Part shown: positions 34,339 to 46,600 of the stretch, in pieces | Numbering within the stretch: the first letter of the stretch is position 1 | How the letters are laid out: each line of letters opens with the position of its first letter | Source: Trifolium pratense | Taxonomy: Eukaryota > Streptophyta > Magnoliopsida > Fabales > Fabaceae | Direction: 5' to 3' | NCBI RefSeq assembly: GCF_020283565.1 | Contig: NC_060059.1 | Span: forward strand, 32,910,838-32,974,837 | DNA length: 64,000 nucleotides | Made by a program: the position numbers and the translations under genes | Notes under the pieces: model-generated | What the model was told of the DNA's origin: nothing | The model's database searches: none | The model's input: only the letters and a program-made list of their open reading frames with translations

Positions 34339-34768
34339 TGTTGGCGCAGCAGAAGCAAGAGTTTGGCTGGTTCAGAGGATGCACGGTTCAGAGGTTGTGT
34401 TGCCTCTGACTCTGTTGCACTTCAGAGGATGGTTGCAGGCAAGCTCAGCAGGCACGCAGGCTTGACTTTGGGCACACACACAGTTTTGCAAAAACTGTGT
34501 TTAACAAGATGAAAACGTTTCTTGATGATTTTGGTGAAAAACTGATTATGAAAGCTTAGAGAAAAATAGAAATTTTATTCATCCTTCATGGGCCAAAAAG
34601 TTGAATTACAATTGATACACTAAGGTGTATTTATACTTGTTACTTAAGCTACAAGTAACTACCTTTGGCCTAACTAATTCCTAACAACTTTTGGTAGTTA
34701 GACTAACCAACTAACTACCTAAGATCAAACAAAACAAACTTCAAGATGAATTAACTACTTTCTTAACA
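34339..34768 (-). repeat. Copia element 1, 5' LTR
   Basis: 430 bases, one difference from the left LTR. Next to its inner edge lies the primer binding site (complement of ATGCCAAT, 34331-34338). The outer edge is followed by the target duplication GTACC (34769-34773). Confidence 0.95.
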
Positions 34769-34846
34769 GTACCAAGGAATTCATGGAAGTCATTGTTGCT
34801 AGTGTTGATGTTAGCATTATTAGTTTGGTGTTTGTTTCTATTATTG

Positions 34847-35140
34847 GTGTATGTTTGGTTTCAATTCCGGAGCAGCCAGAGTTGATTATGGACATGTAGA
34901 ATGGATTCTGACTTGTTTGGTTTCTCAAAAGTAGAATTAATTCTGCCTCCAGAATGGATTCTACTTGAAGCTAGAAATTGTAGTTTCTCATTCTAGAATT
35001 GATTTTTACACTCAAATTCTTTGTTCAACTCATTTTTATATGAATATATCCAAACATAAATCAATTCTATCAAACTCAATTCTATCAAAATTCATTCTGT
35101 CAAAATCAATTATGTCTACCGCAGAACCAAACACATACTA
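34847..35140. mobile_element. Small inverted-repeat element (MITE), about 294 bp
   Basis: Ends GTATGTTTGGTTTC (34849) and GAACCAAACACATAC (35125) are inverted repeats of each other. The interior carries short repeated motifs (TCAATTCTATCAAA and similar). There is no coding capacity. The superfamily is not clear, because I could not fix a target duplication. Confidence 0.65.
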
Positions 35141-35223
35141 TAATGTATGAACCTATAACCACTATACCACTAAAAACAATTCTTTGTGTTTAGATAGATT
35201 TAAATTAATTTACAGTTTCAAAA

Positions 35224-35231
<8 letters not shown>

Positions 35232-35277
<46 letters not shown>
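35232..35277. repeat. (AT)n microsatellite
   Basis: About 23 uninterrupted AT units, splitting upstream B3-promoter homology (compare 22040-22090). Confidence 0.95.
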
Positions 35278-35281
<4 letters not shown>

Positions 35282-35329
35282 TAATTTACCTTTAGCTTGA
35301 AGTAACCAAATTTATAAAATAAATTCATT

Positions 35330-35630
35330 CAAAATTAATTTGTATCACCGCATGATTATATAGACACAATAATCCAAACGATAACAGTACAATTGGTTCC
35401 AATTCAACTTACCAGTTTACCACCATGTGCCCTTTAAACCAAATCATTCAACAAATTAAGACAATTTTTGAATCACCTTTACAAACTCATATCCCGATTT
35501 TTTCCCTTTCAATGAAACAAAACCACAAAATATAAAACTGTTTTATAAAGTAAATAATTTTTTTGTCACTTTTAAATTGTCACTTCCCAAATCCTTCCAT
35601 TATAGTGAACGTTTCTACTTAAATATGGAA
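35330..35630 (+). promoter_or_regulatory. Orphan B3-cluster promoter
   Basis: Matches 9840-10130 upstream of gene C closely (TTCCAATTCAACTTACC, ACCACCATGTGCCC, CATATCCCGATTTTTTCCC, TTTTTTGTCACTTTT). It ends in GTGAACGTTTCTACTTA without the ATG, first exon or any B3 exon after it. It is the relic of a deleted or never-completed gene copy. Confidence 0.78.
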
Positions 35631-36566
35631 TAGTCCACCGTGGACTGGTTTACTGCAAAATATTTGCAACCATAAATTTTATTTGGAAGGATGGTGACAA
35701 GATTGAAATGAATTTGGTAGGTTGGCAAAAAAATTGCATCCTAAAATGATGTGTCATTTTTGCATTCGTTCAGCCAAAAGTTGCCACCTTATTGGTATAT
35801 GTTTTGGGTCAATCTTTTATCCAAATGTATGAAAGTGTTGAATGACGGTTTTGTTTGGGGAGTTGTTTTGGTCCTTTTAGTTTGGTCATTGAGTAATCCC
35901 TTGGACCCTTTGCTGCCATTGCACCCTATGTACATGTATATTAAGATTCCTCCGATGGTGTTGTTAATGAGGTAGTAAACAACAAGCATCTCAGTTTTAA
36001 TCCAATGTATCCGCGATTGTACTAAATAAATTAAGAAACCTTTGGTTAACCCGTGGCATTGCCTCTTCTGATTTTCTATTCTAGAGACTAAAATGGTAAT
36101 CTACATAGAATTACTTGAAAATCTATTACCATTTAGTTGATATAGTAATTCGTCTAATTATGTTGAATCTCCCTATTTCAACTACTCTATAAAGCGTGTT
36201 TTCTTAAAGATATATATATATATACTATGACTATTTATGTTGAAAAGGATATTGCAAAAATATTCACCTTTGAAGAAATTATTGAAGATTTTTATCAAAT
36301 AAATAATCCAACAGTATATTGATATTCACCGCTACATTTTGTTATGTATTTGCTATTGTAGGATATATGTCATGTATGGATTGCTCAATCGGTAGTTATT
36401 AGAGACATTATTAAAAAAGTTACCATTCAAACCTCGAATTTCTCATCTCTTCATATTTATAGTGTGTGAGTTCAGTCACTACCAAAAAAAAAATCAATTA
36501 TTAATAGTAGAAGTTAGTCAATACAAGCAATTTTAGTCGGGCTGTCGGAAAGAGAAATCATATATA
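35631..36566. other. Intergenic, nothing recognised
   Basis: Contains two short overlapping open frames (around 35751-35989) without similarity that I recognise and a short (TA)n at 36213-36224. Confidence 0.45.
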
Positions 36567-37633
36567 GGACCACTTTCGTCCATGAAAGTGTCGCTCGCTG
36601 TCATAATATTTCCTGAAACAACAAAAACCATTTAAAAATCCCTGATTCGAACTTCCGTTAGTCAGAATCGTCTTTGACGTTATCTCTTGACCAAATTCTG
36701 TTTGTTTTTTATGATGTGTATCAAAATTTGACACATTGGACCAATATGTGGTAATTTTTAATTCAAATTTCACTGCCACCTAGTCAAGGATCAAATTGAC
36801 ACTGAAAATCAATTTTTTTTTAAATAAAAACAAATACAATAAATATTTTGAAATTAATCCAAAAACCATAAACTCATCTCTTGCCCATAATTCATCAAAA
36901 ATGTAGCAGTTAACAATTTTCAAAAATGCAAATAATATGTATTAAAAATAACAAACTAATGCATAAAAAATACACCATTGGAGAATAAAGGAGAGATCCA
37001 AATTCACTCACTATACTTGAAGTCCTCCAGGGTTTGCATCAAACCCCATATTCATCTTCGTTTGATAACAATCCTTGGAGCCAAGTTTGTGAACAAGTTG
37101 GAGTCAAAAGCAATTGGGGAAAATATGACATTTTACTTCAACAATCTACAAGGTTTCCTCTTGATTTCACAAGGCATCTCAGTAGGTTTAGTACCTACCT
37201 TTCTTCCATTTTCATAAATTTATCAAGCATGTTGTTGATTCCAGCTTCAGGTTTAGATGGATCTTGTCATGAAGGTTTAGATCTCACCATATTCTAGTTT
37301 TAGTCAAAGTTCATATCTGTGCAACAATGGGGAAATGATAGTTAGGTTGTTTTCAACTTGAAGAAATTAAATTGGGAAGATGATTGTGTTAACTATCACT
37401 TTGGTCCTTGCCAATATGGATAATCAAATTGGCAATAAGAAATGCCACATATTGGTCCAACGTGTCAAATTTTAGGACACATTATCAAAGTCAAACGGAA
37501 AATGGTCAAGAGATAATGTCAGGGACGATTTTGGCTAACGGAAGTTTGAATCAGAGATTTTTAAATATTTGTTGTTGATTCAGAGACTATTATGACAGCG
37601 AGTGTCACTTTCAGGGACGAAAGTGACTGTTTA
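36567..37633. mobile_element. Element with 245-base terminal inverted repeats (MULE-like)
   Basis: The arms 36567-36810 and 37390-37633 are inverted copies of each other at roughly 75-80% by eye. They share CACTTTCGTCC, GCTGTCATAATA, TTAAAAATC and GGACCAATATGTGG. Long inverted arms with an unrelated core fit a non-autonomous Mutator-like element. The core (36980-37300) is less AT-rich and has an open frame of 87 codons (37034-37297) that I do not recognise; it may be captured host sequence. Confidence 0.7.
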
Positions 37634-38185
37634 CTCAATTTTTTTTAAAGGATCTCTTTAATGAAGAGTACTCTTTAATATTCAATTTAAAGAAATACTT
37701 TATTTAAAAAGTGAAACATGTCTTTCTCAACAAAAAAAGAAAAGTGAAACATTTAACAATGTGTTTGACTTCATACAGTTTAATAAAAATTTTACAAAAA
37801 TTTACTATTTTTAGAAGCTTAAAGAGTGCCTCGAAAACACTGTTTAATTTTTTTTTTAAATATCATTTTTTTTGTGTATTTATTTTACACAACTTTTACT
37901 AGAAAAAGTTGGTATGGGGTTTAGTGAAGACAAAAGTTGTACTGTATTTGGTAAAAATAACGAATGATTGATAAACTAACATATAGTAGTAGCTTATAAC
38001 TTATAGCTAATGGTTGATAGTTTATACTAGCTGATAAATTAATTGCAGTTTTGATAAAATTAGCAGTTCAACTAAATAACATAAAAGGACATTTTTAAAT
38101 TAATAATTAAATTTATATCAAATTTATATTTGAGATAATAATTTAAATTTATTAATGTAATATATTATTATCAAAAAAGTTATAT
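37634..38185. other. Intergenic, nothing recognised
   Basis: Very AT-rich, with no exon or element ends seen. Confidence 0.5.
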
Positions 38186-38404
38186 ATGTTGAAAGCTGTT
38201 ATCCACACTATCAAGGATCTCCTTGCGAGAGACACGAAAGTCAAAGTTATTCACATCCTTCGAGAGGATAATGCATGTGCAGACTATTTAGCTAAGCTTG
38301 GAGCTAGAAACCATGAGTCTTATTCTCCTCCTCTAGTTGTTCCGCCTGTTGGAATAAATTTGCTCCTACTGATCAATGTTAGTGAGACTTTATTTTTTAG
38401 ATAG
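38186..38404 (+). pseudogene. LINE-type RNase H C-terminal fragment
   Basis: 72 codons resembling the end of the RNase H domain found in plant LINEs and related proteins. KVIHILREDNACADYLAKLG carries the final catalytic Asp of the fold (N-x-x-AD-x-LA). The first three catalytic residues and the reverse transcriptase are absent. Confidence 0.8.
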
Positions 38405-39380
38405 CTTTTTTTCTTTTCCCTCCTAGTACCAAAAAAACATAACAATTAACTCATTTACCGTGAATTTTTTATTTTTATTTTGGAGTTGGATCTTAATTTT
38501 ATTTTACATGTAAGAAGACAATTGTCAAAACAAATATATGCAACAGAACAAATATTATATATATGCAGAAAAACATATTAAAAAAAAAAAAACATATTTC
38601 ATGCAATGATCCAAGCGCATCATTTAGGCCTTAATCACTTTACCCTTAGTTTGTCGAGTAATTTTAAAATCAAAGACAATATAACTAAAATTGCTTTGTT
38701 TATTCTCTTTTTTTAATGAATTCGTTTGACTTTCGATATAAGGAGTTGATTGGACCATTTGTTGAATCATCGATTCTGATATCACTGTTGGGTTGATTCA
38801 TGTAAGGAGCCAGAGGGATGACCCACATTGGACTTAACAACAACCTTACAAATGGGTTGGACACACCGCATCTTTACGCAAAACTATTACGAGTCAATGA
38901 AGTCAAGGATACAAAGATAGCATAGCTTAGTAGAATGGTGTTTTGTGTATATCACTGTCACATCACACTTGTCAAAATAATATTATGTTATTGTATTCTC
39001 ACCAATTGGTTAAATTCACAACAATTGGCGTTGTCTGTGAGAAAATGAAACAAATCGTTGAATTGAACACCATAAACAATAATTGAGATATCGAGAAAAT
39101 TTTCAAAGACAGTGATTTAGGGTGTAGATGCAAGCAACAATCTTGATTCAAGATAAGTTGCGTACGTAGATGCTTTGTAGGGCGAAACTTTGATGTCAGT
39201 CACTTTTGTTGAGAAGTCCGATGGCACAACATGACCCATCACAAAAACTTTAATAGATCAATGCCCAACAAAAGAGGGAGACGTCACATCTCATCACAAA
39301 GCTTTAAAACATTAATTATATATAAGATAAATAAGTTTTTACCCCTACAAAGTATGCGAGTTTTGGTTTACCTACTGCAA
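38405..39380. other. Intergenic with partial similarity to 54170-54260
   Basis: No gene. The stretch near 38880-38935 (AGTCAATGAAGTCAAGGATA, CAAAGATAGCATAGCTTAGT) is repeated at 54210-54258, showing that upstream DNA of gene G was also copied. Confidence 0.5.
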
Positions 39381-40530
39381 AAAAATGTTTTGGATTATCC
39401 TTTGTAATGTGAAGATTCTCTGATTTACCCCATCATGAAAAATGTTAACTTAAGATTCCGTCCTTTTTTCCCCGTAATGTTAGCGAGTTTTGGATTACCT
39501 CCCTAACTGACCATGTCACGTCATCATTTTTGTGAAATCTTAAGGGCTCGTTTGGTTCGAGATAGATGGATGGAAGAGGAGGGGAGGTGATGGGGTAATC
39601 TTGACAAAAAAAAATTTGTTTTTATTAAATCATTTTTTTAAAAAAAAGTTTTTTATTCTTGAAAAAAAAAAACAAAATTTTTTAAAATGTTCGCTCACAA
39701 TTTAAAATATTCTCGTTATCAATTCAAAACGTTTTTTTTAACCAATCAAATCTAGGGATGGCAACGGACGCCCATGAGTGTGAGTTTGACACTTACCACA
39801 CCCACACTCGAAATCATCACTCAAACCCAAAGGCTGTTCGGGTGGCAAAACAACACCCACGCCTACACCCATTGGGTTCGGGTTTTTTCCACCCAAACCC
39901 AAACTCGCAGCACATTTGAAAATAATTTGCAAATTTAAGAAATTAAATTTCAACATAGACTTTGAATTAAATTACAACTAAAATTAAGGTCTTTCAAGGA
40001 AATTCAAACATAGACTTTCAAGAAATTACAACATAGACTATCAAGAAATTAAATTACAACTAAAATTTAAGGTCTTCCAAGAAAATTGAGGGAGACTATG
40101 GAGGTAATTAGGTAATTATAAAATATTTGGGTGGGTTTATGAGTTTCGGTTGTTGGTTTGACGGATACCAAACTCACACCCATATTATCGGGTGTCACCC
40201 GAACCCAAACTCAAACACAGTCAAATCGGATTTCGTTCATTGACTTGGGTTTGAGTTCGGATGGGTCTTGGGTTTAGGTCGTTTTGCCATCCCTAATCAA
40301 ATCTCTCTAAGATTTTTTGTTTTTGTTTTTAAAATTGTTTTTCATGAATAAAAAAACGTCTTTTGTCTTTATAAAAAAAGATTTAATAAAAAAACATTTT
40401 TTTTAAAATTATCTCTCACTTCCCCTCCATCTACCTCAAACCAAACCGATCTAAGTCAACATTTTTCATCTGGAGGTAACCAAAAAAATCTTCACATTAA
40501 GGGAAATAATCCAAATTTTGTCTAACTACT
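39380..40530. repeat. Nested inverted-repeat elements
   Basis: Concentric inverted repeats surround the hAT element at 39753-40295. The middle layer begins GGCTCGTTTGGTTCGAGATA (39546) and ends with its imperfect complement (TACCTCAAACCAAACCGATC, about 40452). An outer layer pairs GAAAAATGTTAACTTAAGAT (39437) with ATCTAAGTCAACATTTTTCA (40451-40470), and AATGTGAAGATT with AATCTTCACATT. At least two small elements are stacked inside one another. Confidence 0.7.
39753..40295. mobile_element. Non-autonomous hAT-type element, 543 bp
   Basis: Ends TAGGGATGGCAA and TTGCCATCCCTA, with the 8-base target duplication ATCAAATC at 39745-39752 and 40296-40303. Subterminal sequence is rich in GGGT/ACCC repeats (CACCCACACTCG, GGGTTTGGGT-like). 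No transposase. Inserted into an older inverted-repeat element. Confidence 0.92.
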
Positions 40531-40652
40531 TATTTTATGTCATCAATCATCATATAGTACATCACACACGCTTCCAGTTTTTACCCATAAAATCAAGCCA
40601 GCACCTTTCTGTATTCTATAAGCACAAATCGTTCATTCAGAAGGTAGCTTCA

Positions 40653-43600
40653 ATGTCCATTCACCATGGGCGTGGCAGTGAAGCTAAGGGAATGCACTTC
40701 TATCAGACTATTCAACTTCGTCAGTTGCAAGACCAACAACTTGTAACCACACTCACTCACTTTCTTTTTTCCATTTTTGTTTGCATTACCAAACAAGACC
40801 CATTTTTCCAATACTTGATGAGTTTATTATCATAAATGGAATTTAAAGTGAACGTTTTAATTTCATATGTTTCTCAAGTTCTGCTTTTTGTATAGTATTT
40901 TCTTGTTTGACTGTTTAAGGTTTGTAGTCATTGTGTTTGTTGAAATGCCTCAACAAAGAATATAAGATATGTGTCTGTTAGTACTACTACTGACTCATGA
41001 CCATTTTGAAGCGCCGATAGGAAATTTATTAGTACAAAATTACTTATTTTGAATTCAACAGAGCTTAAAATTGGTAAGAAAGTTATTTTGGAAGTGTTGT
41101 TAAGTTATTTTGGCTCGGTAAATGTTGACTACAAGGTGTTGGAGTTTAGTCTTCTCGGATGACCCTTTTATTGGTTCATTGGCTATAAGATATTTTGATT
41201 TTGCTTCTTTTTTAATTAGACTAAATAACCCCAACACTGTTTGTTACTGTTCTCTCTATGTGTATTGTTGCCACATATCTGGTTTGTTAGGTATTTGTGC
41301 TAGATTTAATGTGTTGATGAGGAGTGTTCGATCACAGTTTCATTCAATCTGTTGGTGTATTGAGCTTGGTTTTCATCATGGATTGAAATTTGCTTCTTGC
41401 CCAAACCAAAATAAGACCCATTTTTCCATCTAAAGTTTTAACACTGAAAACAAACATCCATGTATGGTTTGCTGCATTAATCTTTATTACTAGTTCAATC
41501 TAAGTTGAAATTCATTGGTTTTTGAAAATGTTGTTGCAGATGGTTCCAAGGAATTTTGTAGAGAGATATTGGAAAGATGTATCAAATCCAATATCCCTTA
41601 GACTTCCAAATGAGTCTATGTGTAAAATGTTTTGGGTGCAATTGGGTGATGATATTTGGCTTCAGGATTGGAAAAGGTTTGCACGGTCGCTTAGATGCGG
41701 AGATCTTTTAGTTTTTCAATACAAAGGAGGATCATATTTTCATGTCATTATATTTGATGATAGTAAATTAGAAATTGACTATTCAAGTATGATTTGCAAC
41801 GATGAACAAGAAGATAAAGAGAGTGATGATGATGATGATGATGATGATGGCTATGCTGAGATTACAAATTGAAATTCTGGCACACTAGTAACACGATGTT
41901 GAACACGATGCTCCAACACTGTATGTTTGATCCGATGATCCAACACTGTGTTCAACACTGAACTAGACGAACAATAAGGAAATATAAAATGCACGAAACA
42001 GAATAACACAGTTATTTGTTAACCCAGTTCAGCATAACAGCCTACTCTGGGGGATACAAATCCAGGAGTGAATCCACTATGATAGTATTAGTTTGAAGCC
42101 CTCAATAAACGCCCCGTTTATGACTTCTCACCTAATCACCACCCGTGCTATATTCTACCTAAGTCACACCTAGGTATGAGAACCTCCGCTCACCTCCTCT
42201 TGATCACAGCCACTGTGATCGTACACTTCTAGATTCAACAGGTGAAGACACACTTCATAAAGCACACACCAATTCCTTACTTAAAAGCTTTGGAATTGTA
42301 TACACACACTATCTCCTTGCTTAGAAGCTCCAGAGATATTACAACACAAAGACACACAGTTCCTAATCAGTGTATAAATCAACACAAGACTCAGAACACA
42401 ATTAACAATACTAAAACCCTAAACACACGCTTTGTAAGACTCAAATCTGGTTTCAGTCACTTGAACAATGGTGTCAGCATCTTTTAAATAGCCTACCCTC
42501 ACATGGGCGATGTCTTCAATTAGCCTTTAATAACTTAGCATGATCAAAGGTTCCTTCAAGGAATAATCTTCAATTAAAATGTTTTGTTTCCTTAACTTGA
42601 AGATCTGATTAGCAAACAAAACTTGATCACGAGATCCATTATTAATTATACGTGACAAAACTCCTTATCTCAAACGAACATTTATTGTGGATTCCATATT
42701 TAGAATTTAAATCTTTTATCTCTTAATATTGAGGAACTAATAACACATAAATCGCTTACTGAAGATTCTGGAAACACCTGTGTGTTGGCACACAAATTAA
42801 AAGGCGTGGATTAAATCTTCAATCAAATCTTTCAAAGATCTTACGCAAAAATATATCATTCGCGAAAACAGAGCGCACTGGATGTGGTATCCAATGTTGA
42901 AGCATGAATGTTGTATCCAATGTTGAAGCATTCTATCCAACATCTTGCTTGAATATTTGTTTTAGCAAAATGAGGCCAACATAAAACACCAACAATCTCC
43001 CCCTTTGGCAATTTTTGGCTAAAACAACTTAAGATCATTTCAACCAATCTAGAGAGATACATCACCTACCTTTCTTCAAATCAACATAAGCACACAGTCA
43101 TGAAGTAAAGTAGAACATCTTTAAATGCAGTTTTCAATTGAACTTCTCAGATGAAAATAGCAAATAAGAATAGTTGTATCGCACAAGAATAACAGAGGCA
43201 TGCAACAGCGGAATAGTGAACACGACTCGCCTCACAGGAAAACGCCAATGGAGTGAAAAATATTCTCATAAAAAGAATCACCGGGGAAAAATAAATTCCT
43301 CTCAGGAATCAAGATGTTCATTTTCAACAGAGCATCAGGTAACGTGATTCAGCATCGATTAGAACATCTTGCATTGGGGTAACGTGATTCAGCATCGATT
43401 AGAACATCTTGCATTGGGCCACTGAAGGCAAACCAAGGCAAACCACTACTCTTCACAGATTCAGCAGACAATCAGCAGTACATCAGGGAGACTTACTAAC
43501 TCTCCCCCTTTTTAGTCACAAAATATGCCAAACAGAAGCTTCATGCACGAAGAGTATCAAAGAAATCCATAGTTCAGAGTATCAGAGCATAACAGATCCA

Positions 43601-46600
43601 TATATTAGTATCTAGCAACCCGTAGTCTTGTAATAGCAGAAGCATTACTTCACATACAGAAATGTAGCAGCATTGCTATACGTAACAAATACTACACTCC
43701 ACAACAGGAAGGGCAAATGTCTCAACATTAAGCACCACATCATGAAACATCAGATAACTACTCCCCTTCAAGACATGCATAACAGAGTATCAAAACATCA
43801 CACACCACTCATCCAAAACACATTCAGAACATATGCAGAGCACATACATCAGATACTATGCATCACATACTGCTACCGTGCCTACAGCAGATGTTAGAGC
43901 ATCTGTCAGCACATCATGCTCACTAAATAATACTCCTCCCCCTCAATATCAGAGATGAGCAAAAATTTAATCAAACATGTTTACTCCCCCTAAAAAAGTG
44001 CATATCATAACAAGGTATCCGAGTACCACATGCATATCAGAACTTACTCCCCCTTAATCCTTACAGAGCAAACATAAGTACTACGACACATATCAGATGT
44101 TGCAACATCAAATAGCACATCAACATACTGCACACTACTAACTACCAACTACTCCCCCTTTTTTAGACAAAATAGGGTCTTCATAGAAGTAGCAGAATAT
44201 CACAGTCCAGATGCACACAAGGTGCTTAAATTTAGATCATAGCCCACACATGAAAAATAAATCCAAAAGAAAACATTACACAGAGGCACTGTCTTGGGGA
44301 ATCATTTCCCTCATCTTCAACCTCAGAGTCTTCTTCCTCATTATCACCACCTGCACCAACACTCAGATTCTCATCAACACCTGCGTCAGTTGCTTCTAAT
44401 GCAGCTTCTTCAAGCTTCAGAGCATGAATCATTCGCTCAAACTACAACTTCTTTTCATCCAGCTAACTAGAGGTTGTAAAAAGCATATCTACTACCTCCA
44501 TCACAACAAACACATAGTCAACATTCAAAAAATAGACATTTCCCCTTGTTTGCATAATATGACAAGGGCATAAGAAAACATTGTTCCAATCTCCCATGAA
44601 CAGTCTTTGGCTGAGGTTCATCCAAGAAGTCAACCTCATCAAGATCAATCATCTCTTGTTCTTCATTTACTGTCTTTTCAGACTCAGTATCTTTATCACC
44701 AAGAGAGACAACTTTCTCTATACTATCCTTTGTTTTAGAGTCTTCAATAACATCAGCAGGAATATCATTGTTTTCTTTGTCCTGCAATTCATCTCCAGTA
44801 GCAGCCTCAAAATCACAGCTATCACCAAAAGACTCAGTGATAGTGGCAGCATTTGGATTAGCCTGGACAGAGGATGTTCCAACATCCTGTGCAACATCAA
44901 GGGTAGTAATGTTCTCCTTGATAGAAAAAGTAACAAGCTCAACAACAGAATCAGAGATGGACTTATCAGATGGAGCCACATGATCATTCACAACTACAAA
45001 GGGTTGTACAATAGCATCAACAGTATTATCAGAGTTTGACATGGTGATCTGATTGAAATAAAATAGTTTTCGATTGAATTGAACTTCAAACAGAGCACAG
45101 TCAGTGGGACAGTAGGTGAAAGAGAGTTGATTGCATGTTATGACACAGTTATGGCAATTTTGATATGATTGCCCGGAATTAGCGTGCATCACTGGTGGGA
45201 GCGAAGTGAAAAATGTGGTTGCACGCTCAAAACTCCTTAACTGCTACAATTCCTTATGCAGGCAAATTCTTAATTTGCCCCTTAGCCTTTCAAACTCAAC
45301 AACATCCAATGCTTTACTGAATATGTCAGCCACCTGTTCTTCAATAGCAACATGATCAAGCTTCACAATATTTTCTTCAGCTAAATCCCTGATAAATGGG
45401 ACTTTGTTGACACGGGCAGGTTCTGATTTAGGATTAGTAGATTCATTGTTAGAACCTGAAACTTCATCAAATACAATATCATATGACTGTTGAATGGATG
45501 ATTCAACATCTGCTGTTTTAGTTGATGGTGCATCATCAACTACCACATTGATTGATTCCATGGTAACTTTAGTTCTAGAGTTATAAACTCTGTAAGCTCT
45601 GTTGTTTGTGGAGTATCCAAGAAAAATTCCTTCTGATGCACATAAATCAAAGAATTTTGCATTCTCAAATTCTTTGCCATGATCACTTCTTATTCTTACA
45701 ATAACAACCTCTTTTTCTCTTTGAAGTTGTAAGCATAAGTTTCTAAAAGTTTCAAAGCTGTCTGATTTTTCTCTAAGGAAATCTATCCAAGTGAATCTAG
45801 AAAAATCATCTTCCAAAGCAAAAACATACCTTTTACCACAAAGACTTTCAGTCTGCATAGGTCCCATCAGATCTATGTGTAATAGTTCAAGTGCTCTAGA
45901 TGTAACCGGATGTTGGAGCCTCGGATGTGCCACCATAGTTTGCTTGCCTATTTGGCACTCACCACATATAGTTCCTTCCTCAATCTTGAGCTTTGGATTC
46001 TCCCTGATTGCTTCTTCTGCTATGACCTTCTTCAAACCTCTCAGATGTAAGTGACCAATTTCTTGATGCCACGGCTTCACTTTATCCTCTTTGCTTAAGA
46101 GACAAGTGGACAAGTGGTTTTCTTCTTCAGAGACCCATAAGTAGCAGTTGTCCTTTGACATCACACCCTTCATCAAGAGTCTTCCTTCTTCATTTGTAAC
46201 AAGACATTCTGACTTTGTGAAGTTTACTTTCATGCCTTGATCACACAACTGGCTAATGCTGATTAGATTAGTTGTAAGGCCTTTCACCAATAGAACATTA
46301 TCTAGATTTGGCAATCCATTGTTGATTAGATTCCCAATTCCTTTTATCTCTCCCTTAGCTCCATCACCAAAGGTTACATAACTTGTGGCATAGGATTTTA
46401 AGTTGGCAAGATATCCTTCCACTCCAGTCATGTGTCTTGAACATCCACTGTCAAAGTACCAATCTTGTCTAGATGATGCTCGTAGTGATGTGTGAGCTAT
46501 CAGACATACATCATTCTCCTTTTCTTTCCACTCTTTCTTAGTCTTCACATTTTCTGGTTTTGGTGCAGGTGACCGGAAATTCTTTGGGTAACCATACAAT

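Larger units (their letters stand above)
29711..34768 (-). mobile_element. Ty1-copia LTR retrotransposon, nearly intact, recent
   Basis: Two 430-base LTRs (29711-30140 and 34339-34768) with TG..CA ends differ at a single position by eye (CTACTTTTGG versus CTACCTTTGG). They are flanked by the duplication GTACC. The element reads on the minus strand. The primer binding site next to the right LTR reads TTGGCATCAAGAGC, close to initiator tRNA-Met. The polypurine tract next to the left LTR reads AAGGAGGAGTG. Gag, protease, integrase, reverse transcriptase and RNase H occur in copia order. One in-frame stop (32324-32322) splits the integrase and one frameshift near 30870-30900 splits the reverse transcriptase/RNase H region, so this copy cannot make an uninterrupted polyprotein. 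Confidence 0.96.

Noticed and set aside
42242..42487. 81-codon open frame, identical at 48696-48941
   Set aside because: Lies within both LTRs of the same element; no coding evidence.
44518..45192. Retroviral-type envelope gene in the Sirevirus-like element
   Set aside because: No signal peptide, membrane segment or cleavage motif; kept only as an extra ORF.
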